From Clostridia bacterium (GTDB taxonomy: Bacteria > Bacillota > Clostridia > Oscillospirales > CAG-272), in the NCBI GenBank assembly GCA_017382555.1, contig JAFOAB010000308.1, positions 1-9,718 of the forward strand: a DNA stretch of 9,718 bases. Reading direction: 5' to 3'. Made by a program: the position numbers and the translations under genes. The notes beneath the pieces are model-generated. The model saw only the letters and a list, made by a program, of their open reading frames with translations. It did not search any database and was not told where the DNA came from. Positions 1 to 7,800 of the stretch are shown in pieces; positions within the stretch are counted from its first letter, which is position 1, and every line of letters starts with the position of its first letter.

Positions 1-136
1 GCCTTGTTACAAAATTGCTCATTTGCTTCATTGTAAAACCAAATGCTTCGCATATTTCGCGCTTTGTTTTTCCTTCCTCGCGCATTTTTAATATCTCATC
101 TTCATAGTCTAACATTCGTCTGTATTCTCTTGGCAT
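1..136 (-). CDS. IS3-family-type transposase OrfA, N-terminal fragment (runs off the window)
   Basis: The first 45 codons are visible, beginning MPREYRRMLDYEDEILKMRE. The rest lies beyond the left edge. The stretch EEGKTKREICEAFGF followed by TMKQMSNFVTR reads as a helix-turn-helix: an acidic helix, the EGKT-KREI turn, then a recognition helix. This is typical of the short OrfA proteins of IS3-family elements in Clostridia, which bind the terminal repeats and are joined to the DDE-type OrfB product by programmed frameshifting. Neither OrfB nor the frameshift site can be seen here. The start is set by AGGAGG at 144-149 with a 7-base spacer. A small HTH regulator is a less likely alternative, but the position at an apparent gene disruption favours a transposase. 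Confidence 0.7.
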   Translation of the reverse strand, partial: MPREYRRMLDYEDEILKMREEGKTKREICEAFGFTMKQMSNFVTR

Positions 137-143
137 AAAAAAT

Positions 144-180
144 CCTCCTATGGTAGTTTTCTTAATTCTACCATAGGAGG
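144..180 (-). promoter_or_regulatory. Perfect 13-bp hairpin that can sequester the transposase ribosome binding site
   Basis: CCTCCTATGGTAG (144-156) and CTACCATAGGAGG (168-180) are perfect inverted repeats around an 11-base loop (157-167). Read on the minus strand, the 3' arm contains the AGGAGG ribosome binding site (144-149) of the transposase start at 136. A transcript containing both arms would bury that site in a 13-bp stem. Such leader hairpins are known in several insertion sequences, where they block translation from read-through transcripts. On the plus strand the stem is followed by TCTTTTTT, so it could also act as a weak terminator in that direction. Confidence 0.75.
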
Positions 181-193
181 TCTTTTTTGTCAC
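165..193 (-). promoter_or_regulatory. Predicted transposase promoter of the insertion sequence
   Basis: On the minus strand GTGACA (188-193) and TAGAAT (165-170) are separated by exactly 17 bases. The -10 hexamer overlaps the end of the first hairpin arm and the loop, so transcription should start at about 157-158, just before the second arm. Transcripts from this promoter would lack the first arm and leave the ribosome binding site free. The promoter is called from consensus match and spacing only. Confidence 0.5.
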
Positions 194-215
194 TGTCCGT
201 TTTTAACGGATCGGT

Positions 216-482
216 TCAAAGATCCCTTGTAATGGGATAGTGCATTTCGGAATAAGTGGCATTAACTACGAGATCGATATCGTCAAAAATAAAGAGCTCG
301 CGATAATCGGAAAAAGTCTTGCATCCGGGGTGAAGCTCTTCTGCTACGCCTCTGCGGTATTCCTCGGCGTCCACAACGTATTTTACGTCGTAGTAGAGGT
401 TGTCCGCACTGCGGAAATATACACCGTGGATATTCTTTCCGCTTCTGCCCTGACCAATTATGGCAACGTTCAGCTTTTTCAT
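216..482 (-). pseudogene. Gfo/Idh/MocA-family oxidoreductase, 5' fragment cut by the insertion sequence
   Basis: The 88 remaining codons encode the N-terminal half of a Rossmann fold. A first beta strand MKKLNVAIIG leads into the NAD(P)-binding loop GQGRSGKNIHG, then an acidic strand end (YVVDAEEYR), and later DDIDLVVNATYSEMHYPI, the strand that precedes the conserved EKP region. Intact family members are about 330-400 residues, so the EKP motif and the whole C-terminal substrate domain are missing. The reading frame ends at a TGA that coincides with the inferred end of the insertion sequence (218). The missing 3' part would be expected left of the insertion sequence, outside the window. The start has AGGAGT at 489-494 with a 6-base spacer. 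The intact enzyme would be a sugar or polyol dehydrogenase; its substrate cannot be read from this fragment. Confidence 0.8.
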
Positions 483-511
483 ACAATTACTCCTTTGTCG
501 GTATTAAGTTC

Positions 512-540
512 AGTATATAGCATCACACCCGAAAAGTAAA
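512..540 (-). promoter_or_regulatory. Predicted promoter of the oxidoreductase gene
   Basis: On the minus strand TTTACT (535-540) and TATACT (512-517) are 17 bases apart. The predicted start at about 505 gives a short leader of roughly 22 bases before the ATG at 482 and includes the AGGAGT ribosome binding site. If active, it would drive transcription straight into the insertion sequence downstream, which is the situation the hairpin at 144-180 would guard against. Confidence 0.45.
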
Positions 541-632
541 TCGGAATTTCATTTTTTATCCAAAAAAATCAAATGATTTGCTTATTCTATGTATTAATTA
601 TACTATTTATAAATAAATTTCAAAAATATATA

Positions 633-661
633 TTGTAAAATATGCCGCTATGATGTATAAT
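633..661 (+). promoter_or_regulatory. Predicted promoter of the tandem surface-protein operon
   Basis: TTGTAA (633-638) and a perfect TATAAT (656-661) are separated by 17 bases, giving a predicted start near 668 and a leader of about 43 bases. A second candidate, TTGCTT (578-583) with TACTAT (601-606), also has a 17-base spacer and could be an upstream start. The whole 483-710 intergenic stretch is very AT-rich. Apart from the divergent promoters and ribosome binding sites I see no riboswitch or clear operator in it. Confidence 0.5.
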
Positions 662-710
662 TTATGATGTGAAAATTTACCCCTTATAATCCAGAAACGA
701 GAGGTCAATT

Positions 711-3700
711 ATGAAAAGAGCATTAACACTCTTACTTGCCGCACTTATGCTTGTGCTTGCAATCCCCGTGCCTATGGCAACGGTTGCAGCCGAAGCAAAG
801 GTATATCTTAACGAAGCAAGCGGCAGTGACGAGAACGCAGGTACTTCCCCCGAAGCACCGTTCAAAACACTGAAGGCTGCAATGACCGCAATTGCGGAAG
901 CAGGCGGTAGAATTATTCTTACCGGTGACGTTTCCCTAACCGGCTCCGTCAGCAGCCAGTACGTTGAGCCCGAGCACAAGGGCAACGTAATAATTACCGC
1001 AAAGGACGGCGATACGACCTATGATGCTACCCTGAAGCTTCAGGGCGCTATGGTTTACGCACTCAACGGTCCTACGGAATTTGAAAACCTTAATATCAAT
1101 ACCGGAAGCGGCAACACCATTATTGCCGCACGCTTCAACCCGCTTGTAATGGGCGAGGGGCTTGCCATGTCCTCCGCAAACCTGTGGCTTGTAGGCGGTT
1201 ACGAATCTCCCGCCAAGAGCACTAACGTAAAGCTTGACAGCTACGTTACCGTAAAGAGCGGAACCTACTCCACCATTGTCGGCTTCAGCCGCACGAAGGG
1301 AGAGGCTACACTTACATACACCGGAACCTCCCATATTTACCTCTACAACGGAACCGTAACCACAATCTACGGCGCTTCTCTTTATAATCACTACTCCGGC
1401 AGCTCCGAAATTAGAATATACGACGGTAAGGCTACCAACTTGTTTACCGCAGGTGACGTAACAAGACGTCTCAACGGCACAAGCCTTGTAGAAATTTACG
1501 GCGGTACCGTAAATAAGCTCAGCATCAACAACACGGTTGGCGATTCCACCCTTCGTCTTGACGGCGGAACCGTTTTGATGGTTGAGGAAAAGTATGCCTC
1601 CGACGAAATTCAAAAGCAAGCAAGTGCCGCAACCCGCACCGTTTACTACAACACCGCGGCATTTACCACCGATAAGATCGAAAAGCTTGTCGGCAAATTC
1701 GCGGACAAGATAATCGGCCACGGAACAGTCTATGTAAAGGACGGCGCAACCGGCAACGGTCTTTCCGAGGCTGAGCCCACCGGCTCCCTCGCTCAGGCAA
1801 TCGAAAAAATTGCAAGCGGCGGTACCGTTGTTGTTATAGGTGATTATAAGCTTACCGAGTTTACCGAGCCCGCGCATACCGGTACCATCACCTACACCTC
1901 CCACGAAAACGTCGGCGCATTTGCTTTTGACGGCAACGGCACCTTCACTCTTGGCGGCGCATCCGCATTTGAAATTGCAACCAAGGGTAACTATACCATC
2001 GATGCCAACGGTAACGGTCTCCACCTCTCCGACGGATATACCGCAAGCGGCAAGGTCACCGTTTACGGTACCACCGACACCGCCAAGAGCGTTGCGCTTT
2101 ACCTTTCCGCAGGTAAGCTTGACAGCGTTTACGTATCCAAAAACGGACAAGCAGACGGAACAAGCGCACAGATTGAGGCAAGCGGTGCGGAGATATCCTC
2201 TATCAAACTCACCGAAAGCGGTGAAACCTCCGCGGCTGTTGCCTTCACCCTTTCCGCAGGTAAGATCGGTACTGCCGATTTCACAGGCGCAAAGAAGTCC
2301 CTTACTCTCAACTTCAGCGCAGGAACCGTAGGATCTGTAGCGGCAGGCATCAACGGCACTCGCCCCGAGGGCTCTACCTACAACCTTTCCTACGCACCCG
2401 GTGCGTTTGACGATAAGATATTTGCGTCCATCCTTCCCCTCTTTGGTGAGGTATCCAACACCAAGGTAGTATTTGCAAGCGATGACGGAACCGGAAACGG
2501 ACTTTCCTCCGGCACCCCCACCACGCTTACAAACGCATTCAACCTTGTTAAGGACGGCGGCGTTATTGTAGTTTGCGGACAGGCTACCATCTCCTCCTCT
2601 CTTAACAGCGCGGCAAACAGCAAGCCCATTACCATTACCTCCGTATGGGACGGCAAGGACTACCGCGAGAGCGGCGCGCAGATAGTGCTCGGCAACACCT
2701 GGGCATTCAACGGCGATGTAACGCTTGAGAACCTCAACGTACTCACAGACAAGAGCGCTCCCCTTATCCGATTCAACGCCTATAACGCGCACATCGGACA
2801 GGGCTTTAACGTAACCAAGCCCGAAAAATACGAAAAGTATCCCGAGCTTATGGCAGGCAAGAGCAGCGAATTTTCCAAGGCGGAGTACACTCTTACCGTT
2901 GATTCGGGTACCTTCCACCGCGTATTCGCCGTAAACAACAAGGAAGGCGCAAACAACTCCGAAATCAACGCAAATCTCGTTATCAACGGCGGCGAGTTTT
3001 ACGGCTCCGTATACGGCTCCAACACAACGGGCTTTACGGGAAGCATCACCGTTACGGTAAACGGCGGTACCATCCGCTCCGGCATATACGGTGTCGGCAA
3101 GGCAAAGAGCGCATCCTTCTCCGGTAATCTTACCTTCAATTTAAACGGCGGTACCTACATCGGCAAGCTTTCCGCAGCTTACTACTCCGATGCTATGCTT
3201 AACGGTGATATGTACCTCAACCTGAACGGCGGCGTATTCAACGGTGTTACCGACATTCTCGGTCCCGATGAATTCAGCGGAAGAATGACTCCCCACGTCA
3301 CCATTGGCGCGGGCGTTGACCTCTTTGCAAAGGAAAGCGGAACTCACTCCTTCCAAAACCCCATTATCTCCGCGGCTGACCCTTGGGTGATCTACAAGGA
3401 CGGCTACTACTACTTTACAAAGACCGCAGGCTCCTCCATCGGCGTTGCCAAGGCGACTAACCTCGGCGATCTTGCAACCGCGGATATGGTGACTGTGTTC
3501 GATCCTCCGGACGGACGCGAGTACTCGAAGAACCTTTGGTCCCCCGAGCTTCACTACTACTATCAGGAGGACTTCCCGGACGATCCCGACTTTACCGAGG
3601 GCTGGTACATTCTTCTCGCTTGTGATGACGGTAACGGCGGCATACACATAATGTATTGCATCAAGGCGCTTACGGATGACCCACAGGGTCCCTACGGACA

Positions 3701-4844
3701 TCCCCTTACCGGAGAGGTTAACATCCCGATCAAAACAACAAGCGATACCGATCCCACTGTCGGTGTCAGATGGGCGGCAGGTCAGACCGATGCGCGCATC
3801 AACGGCAATCTTTACTGTCTGTGGGTTTCCGAGCACACCTACCCCAATCACAGATATCAGACGCTTAATATCTCCAAGATGAAGAATCCCTGGACCCTCA
3901 CAGGCAATACCGCAGAAATTTGTATACCTACCGAATCCTGGGAAAAGGGCGGCGCAACCTACGAGATTGGCGCAGACGGCAAGATATACCCCGAGGTTGT
4001 CGAGGGTATTGCCGTTACCACCGATCCCGAGGGCAACACCTATCTCCTTTACGCAGGCTCCGGCTACTGGACTCCTTACTACTGTATCGCACAGCTTAAG
4101 CTCATCGGCGACGATCCCACCGTTTATGAAAACTGGTACAAGTATCCTCAGCCTCTTGTAACTAAGAGCAACGAGCTTTGCGGAACGGGACACAACTGCT
4201 ACACCGTATCCCCCGACGGACAGACCAACTACATCGTTTACCACGCATACGTTGGTACCACCACCTCCGGTGGCAGATATATGATCGCAGAGGAGTACAC
4301 CTACACCGAGAACGGTGTTAAGATCGGTATGGGTAACGGTAATCCCACCTCCCTTTCCACCGTTTATACCACCGCCGCAAACACTATGCCCCTTATAAAG
4401 AAGCTTAGCGGATGGAAGAACGAGATTGCAAGCTTCCTCTCCATTGCAGAGACCTCGGTAGGCATTGGCGGAACCGTAAACGTAACTCCCACCCTTTCAA
4501 ACGGTGCTGCTTATTCCGCAGACGAGTACGGCACGCTTGAATTCAAGTACAAGGCAAAGGGAGATTTGAAGTATACAAACGGACTTCCCTCCACCGATGC
4601 AGAGGGTGAGTACACCGTAATCGCAACGCTTGACGGCAAGGATGATTACAGCGGACTTTCCTGCAGCTTCGTACTGAAGGTAGACGCATCCATCGTTGTT
4701 GAAACCGACTCCGTAACTACCGATGCACCCGGAACCGAGCCTGTGGCTCCCGCTGATTCCGACACCGTAATTATTATCATCGGTGCGGCAGTAATCCTCG
4801 TATGTGCCGTAGTCCTCATTTTCACCCTCAATAAGAAAAAGTAA
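711..4844 (+). CDS. Membrane-anchored cell-surface protein: three beta-helix modules plus GH43-type domain (upstream paralogue)
   Basis: This 1377-residue product has a signal peptide (MKRALTLLLAALMLVLAIPV, cleavage near residue 27). Three modules follow, starting near residues 31, 340 and 586; each opens with a strand plus a Gly/Asn-rich turn (ASGSDENAG, GATGNG, DGTGNG), a helix and a GG-[RTV]-hydrophobic strand, then rungs such as IYGGTV and LNGGTY. This reads as parallel beta-helix. Residues about 885-1235 form a GH43-type propeller: ADPWVIYKDG (base Asp890), WSPELH (943-948), DTDPTV (Asp1014, pKa modulator) and VVEGIA (acid Glu1098), with GTGHN (His1161). An Ig-like domain (about 1240-1327), a Pro/Thr linker and a transmembrane helix (about 1352-1373) ending in KKK follow. 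There is no LPXTG, so I infer direct membrane anchoring with the enzyme outside. GH43 enzymes are mostly arabinofuranosidases, xylosidases or arabinanases; the substrate here is unknown. Ribosome binding is by GAGAGGT at 699-705. Confidence 0.85.
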   Translation: MKRALTLLLAALMLVLAIPVPMATVAAEAKVYLNEASGSDENAGTSPEAPFKTLKAAMTAIAEAGGRIILTGDVSLTGSVSSQYVEPEHKGNVIITAKDGDTTYDATLKLQGAMVYALNGPTEFENLNINTGSGNTIIAARFNPLVMGEGLAMSSANLWLVGGYESPAKSTNVKLDSYVTVKSGTYSTIVGFSRTKGEATLTYTGTSHIYLYNGTVTTIYGASLYNHYSGSSEIRIYDGKATNLFTAGDVTRRLNGTSLVEIYGGTVNKLSINNTVGDSTLRLDGGTVLMVEEKYASDEIQKQASAATRTVYYNTAAFTTDKIEKLVGKFADKIIGHGTVYVKDGATGNGLSEAEPTGSLAQAIEKIASGGTVVVIGDYKLTEFTEPAHTGTITYTSHENVGAFAFDGNGTFTLGGASAFEIATKGNYTIDANGNGLHLSDGYTASGKVTVYGTTDTAKSVALYLSAGKLDSVYVSKNGQADGTSAQIEASGAEISSIKLTESGETSAAVAFTLSAGKIGTADFTGAKKSLTLNFSAGTVGSVAAGINGTRPEGSTYNLSYAPGAFDDKIFASILPLFGEVSNTKVVFASDDGTGNGLSSGTPTTLTNAFNLVKDGGVIVVCGQATISSSLNSAANSKPITITSVWDGKDYRESGAQIVLGNTWAFNGDVTLENLNVLTDKSAPLIRFNAYNAHIGQGFNVTKPEKYEKYPELMAGKSSEFSKAEYTLTVDSGTFHRVFAVNNKEGANNSEINANLVINGGEFYGSVYGSNTTGFTGSITVTVNGGTIRSGIYGVGKAKSASFSGNLTFNLNGGTYIGKLSAAYYSDAMLNGDMYLNLNGGVFNGVTDILGPDEFSGRMTPHVTIGAGVDLFAKESGTHSFQNPIISAADPWVIYKDGYYYFTKTAGSSIGVAKATNLGDLATADMVTVFDPPDGREYSKNLWSPELHYYYQEDFPDDPDFTEGWYILLACDDGNGGIHIMYCIKALTDDPQGPYGHPLTGEVNIPIKTTSDTDPTVGVRWAAGQTDARINGNLYCLWVSEHTYPNHRYQTLNISKMKNPWTLTGNTAEICIPTESWEKGGATYEIGADGKIYPEVVEGIAVTTDPEGNTYLLYAGSGYWTPYYCIAQLKLIGDDPTVYENWYKYPQPLVTKSNELCGTGHNCYTVSPDGQTNYIVYHAYVGTTTSGGRYMIAEEYTYTENGVKIGMGNGNPTSLSTVYTTAANTMPLIKKLSGWKNEIASFLSIAETSVGIGGTVNVTPTLSNGAAYSADEYGTLEFKYKAKGDLKYTNGLPSTDAEGEYTVIATLDGKDDYSGLSCSFVLKVDASIVVETDSVTTDAPGTEPVAPADSDTVIIIIGAAVILVCAVVLIFTLNKKK

Positions 4845-4848
4845 TCGC

Positions 4849-4852
4849 AGGT
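4849..4852 (+). promoter_or_regulatory. Weak ribosome binding site of the second tandem gene
   Basis: Only AGGT, five bases before the ATG at 4858, resembles a Shine-Dalgarno sequence. It lies in the 13-base gap after the TAA of the upstream paralogue. The weak site and tight spacing suggest that translation of the second gene is partly coupled to the first. There is no terminator or promoter-like sequence in the gap. Confidence 0.5.
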
Positions 4853-4857
4853 AACTA

Positions 4858-7800
4858 ATGAAAAGATATATAGCATTTATAATCTCGCTTTTTATGATGT
4901 TTTCGATCGTTCCCTACTCCTCTGCGGTAAATGCCGCAGAGGAGGGCATCGTTTATCTCGATGCCACAGCGGGCAACGATAACGCAGACGGCTTAACCCC
5001 CGCAACAGCCCTCAAGACCCTCGCAATGGCTATTACCACGCTCTCCAACAAGGGCGGTAAGATAGTTCTTACCACCAATCACTCGCTTACAGGCTCCGCC
5101 ACCTCTCAGTACGTGGAAGCGAAGCACAGCGCAAAGATCGTAATTACCGCAGATGACGGAACAAAGAATTACGGTACTACGCTCAACCTGCAAAGCGGTA
5201 TGGTATATGCCCTTAACGGCCCTACTGAATTTGCAAACATCACCATCAATCCCGGTAGCGGTAAGACCGTTATTGCAGCACGCTTCAATCAGCTTGTAAT
5301 GGGCGAGGGTGTTAAAACCACCTCTGCGACCATGTTCATCCTCGGCGGATATCAGACCCCTGAAGCAAACTCCCCCGCAACGAAAAGCAGTGACATAACC
5401 ATTAAAAGCGGTAGCTACGATACCGTAGTAGGCTTCAGCCGTGACAGAAAGAGCGCAAACATAACCTACACGGGCACCTCCCGCATTAAGGTTTACGGCG
5501 GCTCTATCAAAACCATTTACGGTGCATCCACGCTTTACCACTTCTCGGGAAGCTGTGATATCCGCGTTTACGGCGGTAACGTCACAAGCATCTACACGGG
5601 CGGTGACGCAACCAGACGCCTTGACGGTAAGAGCAATATCGAAATATACGGCGGTACCGTTTCCGCGCTCAACATTAACAACGCAATTGGTGACACTACC
5701 GTTATTCTTGATGGCGGTAGCCTTAACAAGATAACCGAAAGCATCTATCAGAACAACTCCACTATTGCAGAGCTTGCAAGCGGTGCAAAGCGCTATCTCT
5801 CCTACAACTCCGTCTCCTACACCGCCGAGCAGATCGCAAAAATGTCCGGCAAGATATTTGACGGAATCACCGTTTACGGCCACGCATACGTAAAAGAGGG
5901 CGCAAACGGTAACGGTAAATCCGAAAGCACTCCCATAGGCTCTCTCGCCGAAGCTATCAAGCTTGTGGCAAGCGGTGGCGATGTGGAGATTATCGGTGAA
6001 ATGACCGTTACCGATTTCACCGAGCCTGAGCACAGCGGTGCAATCAGAATAATAACCGATACCGGCAAGCTTAACGTAAGCGGCACGTACACCCTTAGCG
6101 GTGCTACTGCACTTGCATTGCCCACAAGCGGAAAGTACTCGGTAAACGCTAACGGATTTGCCTTCAGAACCGAGGAGGGCTTTTCTACCTCCGGCGACGT
6201 TACCGTATACGGCACCGTAGACAGCACAAAGGATTCCTCCGTATTTATAGGTGCGGGCGAGATCAAGGCTGTTTACGCCTCCAAGAACGGACAGGACGCC
6301 TCCAAGGTCGGTGCTATCGACGTAAGCGGAGGTAAGGTACAAATTGCCGCGGCATCCGAATCGGACTCCACCAACGCAAGCATCTCCATCTACGTTAACG
6401 GCGGTGAGCTTGATAAGGCAATCTTTGACGGCACAAAGGGTGCCGTAACCCTTTCCGCACAGCTTGGTAAGCTTGGCTCCGTTTCCGCAAAGAACGTTGC
6501 GAAAAACGACGCAAATACGCTTACCTACAGCACCGAGAATTTTGATGCAAAGCTTTTTGAAAAGATTGCAGACATATTCCCCTCAGTAAGCAACGTAAAG
6601 ACCGTCTATACAAAGGGCGGGGCAACGGGTAAAGGACTTTCCATTAGCGATCCCGCAAGCCTTCAAGATGCCTTCACCGCGCTTGCTGAGACGGGCGGTG
6701 TAGTCGTGCTTTGCGGTCCCCTTACCATTGACCGCGAGACAACGCTTCCGCAGACCAAGGGCGATATCATTATCACCTCCGTTGACGGAAGCAACGATTA
6801 CCGCACAAGCGGTGCATACATCCTACTTGGCGGTAATGTCAACTTCAACGGCAACGTAACAATCCGCGACGTTAACATTACCATCAATTCCGACTCCACC
6901 ACGCTTAAGTTCAATGCATTTAATTCGGGCATCGGTGAGGGTGTTGCAATAACCAAGCCCGCAGCTTACTCGAATTACCCCAACATTATTGTAGGAAAGT
7001 CCGCTTCCTTCGGCGGTACTTATTCCTTTACCGTAAAGTCCGGCGAATTCAACGAGCTTTACCTCGGTAACAACACCGCAACCGCGAAGATCACCGATGC
7101 AAACGCAACCCTGACAATTGACGGCGGTGACTTCTACGGCCCCGTATATACCGTTGGTACTGCTTCCTTTACGGGCAACGTAACGGTAACCGTAAACGGC
7201 GGAACTCTTCACGCAGGTCTTTACGGCTGCGGCAAGAACGAGGACACCACCTACAGTGGTGAATTGAAGTACACGCTTAACGGCGGTAAGATCATCGGCA
7301 AGATTGCCCCTGCGTATTACACGAGCGCAATGCTTAACGGCAATATGTACCTAGAGCTTAACGGAGGTGAATTCAGCTCCGTTACCGACATCCTCGGTCC
7401 CGATGAATTCAAGGGCAGAATGGAGCCCCACATCACCGTTGGCAGCAATGTTGACATCTTCGCACAGGAAGACGGCACCGCAACGTATCAGAACCCCGTT
7501 GTCGCGGCAGGCGACCCGTGGGTAACGTACAGAGACGGCTACTATTACTTCACACGAACCTCCGGCAGCAGCATCGGCGTTGCAAAGGCAACCAACCTCG
7601 GTGATCTTGCACACGCTCCCCTCGTTACCGTATTCAAGCCCGCAAGCGGCAAAATGTATTCCAAGAACCTTTGGTCGCCCGAGCTTCACTACTTCTCTGC
7701 CGAGGATTTTGATAGCGATTCCTTCACGCCCGATATGGCAGGCTGGTATTTGCTTGTTGCGTGCGATGACGGTGACAACGCTAACCACAGAATGTACGTG

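Larger units (their letters stand above)
1..218 (-). mobile_element. Left end of an IS3-family-like insertion sequence (partial)
   Basis: This is the upstream end of an insertion sequence that runs off the left edge of the window. It holds the start of an OrfA-like transposase reading leftwards (ATG at 136), a promoter and a hairpin leader. The outer end is inferred at about 218, where the minus strand reads TGAACCGATCC, because homology of the neighbouring oxidoreductase continues right up to that point and then stops. The terminal region also has the small palindrome CCGTT-TTT-AACGG (197-209). A TG at the terminus and a short leader before orfA fit IS3-type elements. The right end and the target duplication lie outside the window, so the exact boundary is not proven. 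Confidence 0.65.

Noticed and set aside
222..238. Small inverted repeat ATCCC/GGGAT next to the insertion-sequence end
   Set aside because: The arms are five bases and lie within the oxidoreductase coding sequence (codons for HYPITRD), so this is likely chance.
240..539. Plus-strand open frame of 99 codons opposite the oxidoreductase fragment
   Set aside because: It overlaps a clearly recognisable Rossmann-fold sequence on the other strand, spans that gene's start and promoter, and encodes nothing recognisable.
685..690. A second TATAAT close to the first surface-protein gene
   Set aside because: The hexamer 17 bases upstream (TTATGA, 662-667) is a poor -35, and the resulting leader would be only about 14 bases, crowding the ribosome binding site. 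The promoter at 633-661 is better.
936..2918. A 660-codon open frame antisense to the first surface-protein gene, with similar long antisense frames at 3141-4244, 4993-6342 and 7351-8385
   Set aside because: These are shadows of the real genes. The sense strand favours CTT/CTC for Leu and TCC/AGC for Ser and rarely uses TTA, CTA or TCA, so few stops arise on the opposite strand. The predicted products are low-complexity Cys/Gly/Val-rich sequences without recognisable domains, and the same effect appears in both paralogues.
798..3330. Many short recurring motifs (AACGGCGGTACC-like) suggesting DNA-level tandem repeats
   Set aside because: They are irregularly spaced and encode the NGGT/YGGT turns of beta-helix rungs. 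They reflect protein structure and codon preference rather than a DNA repeat array or CRISPR.
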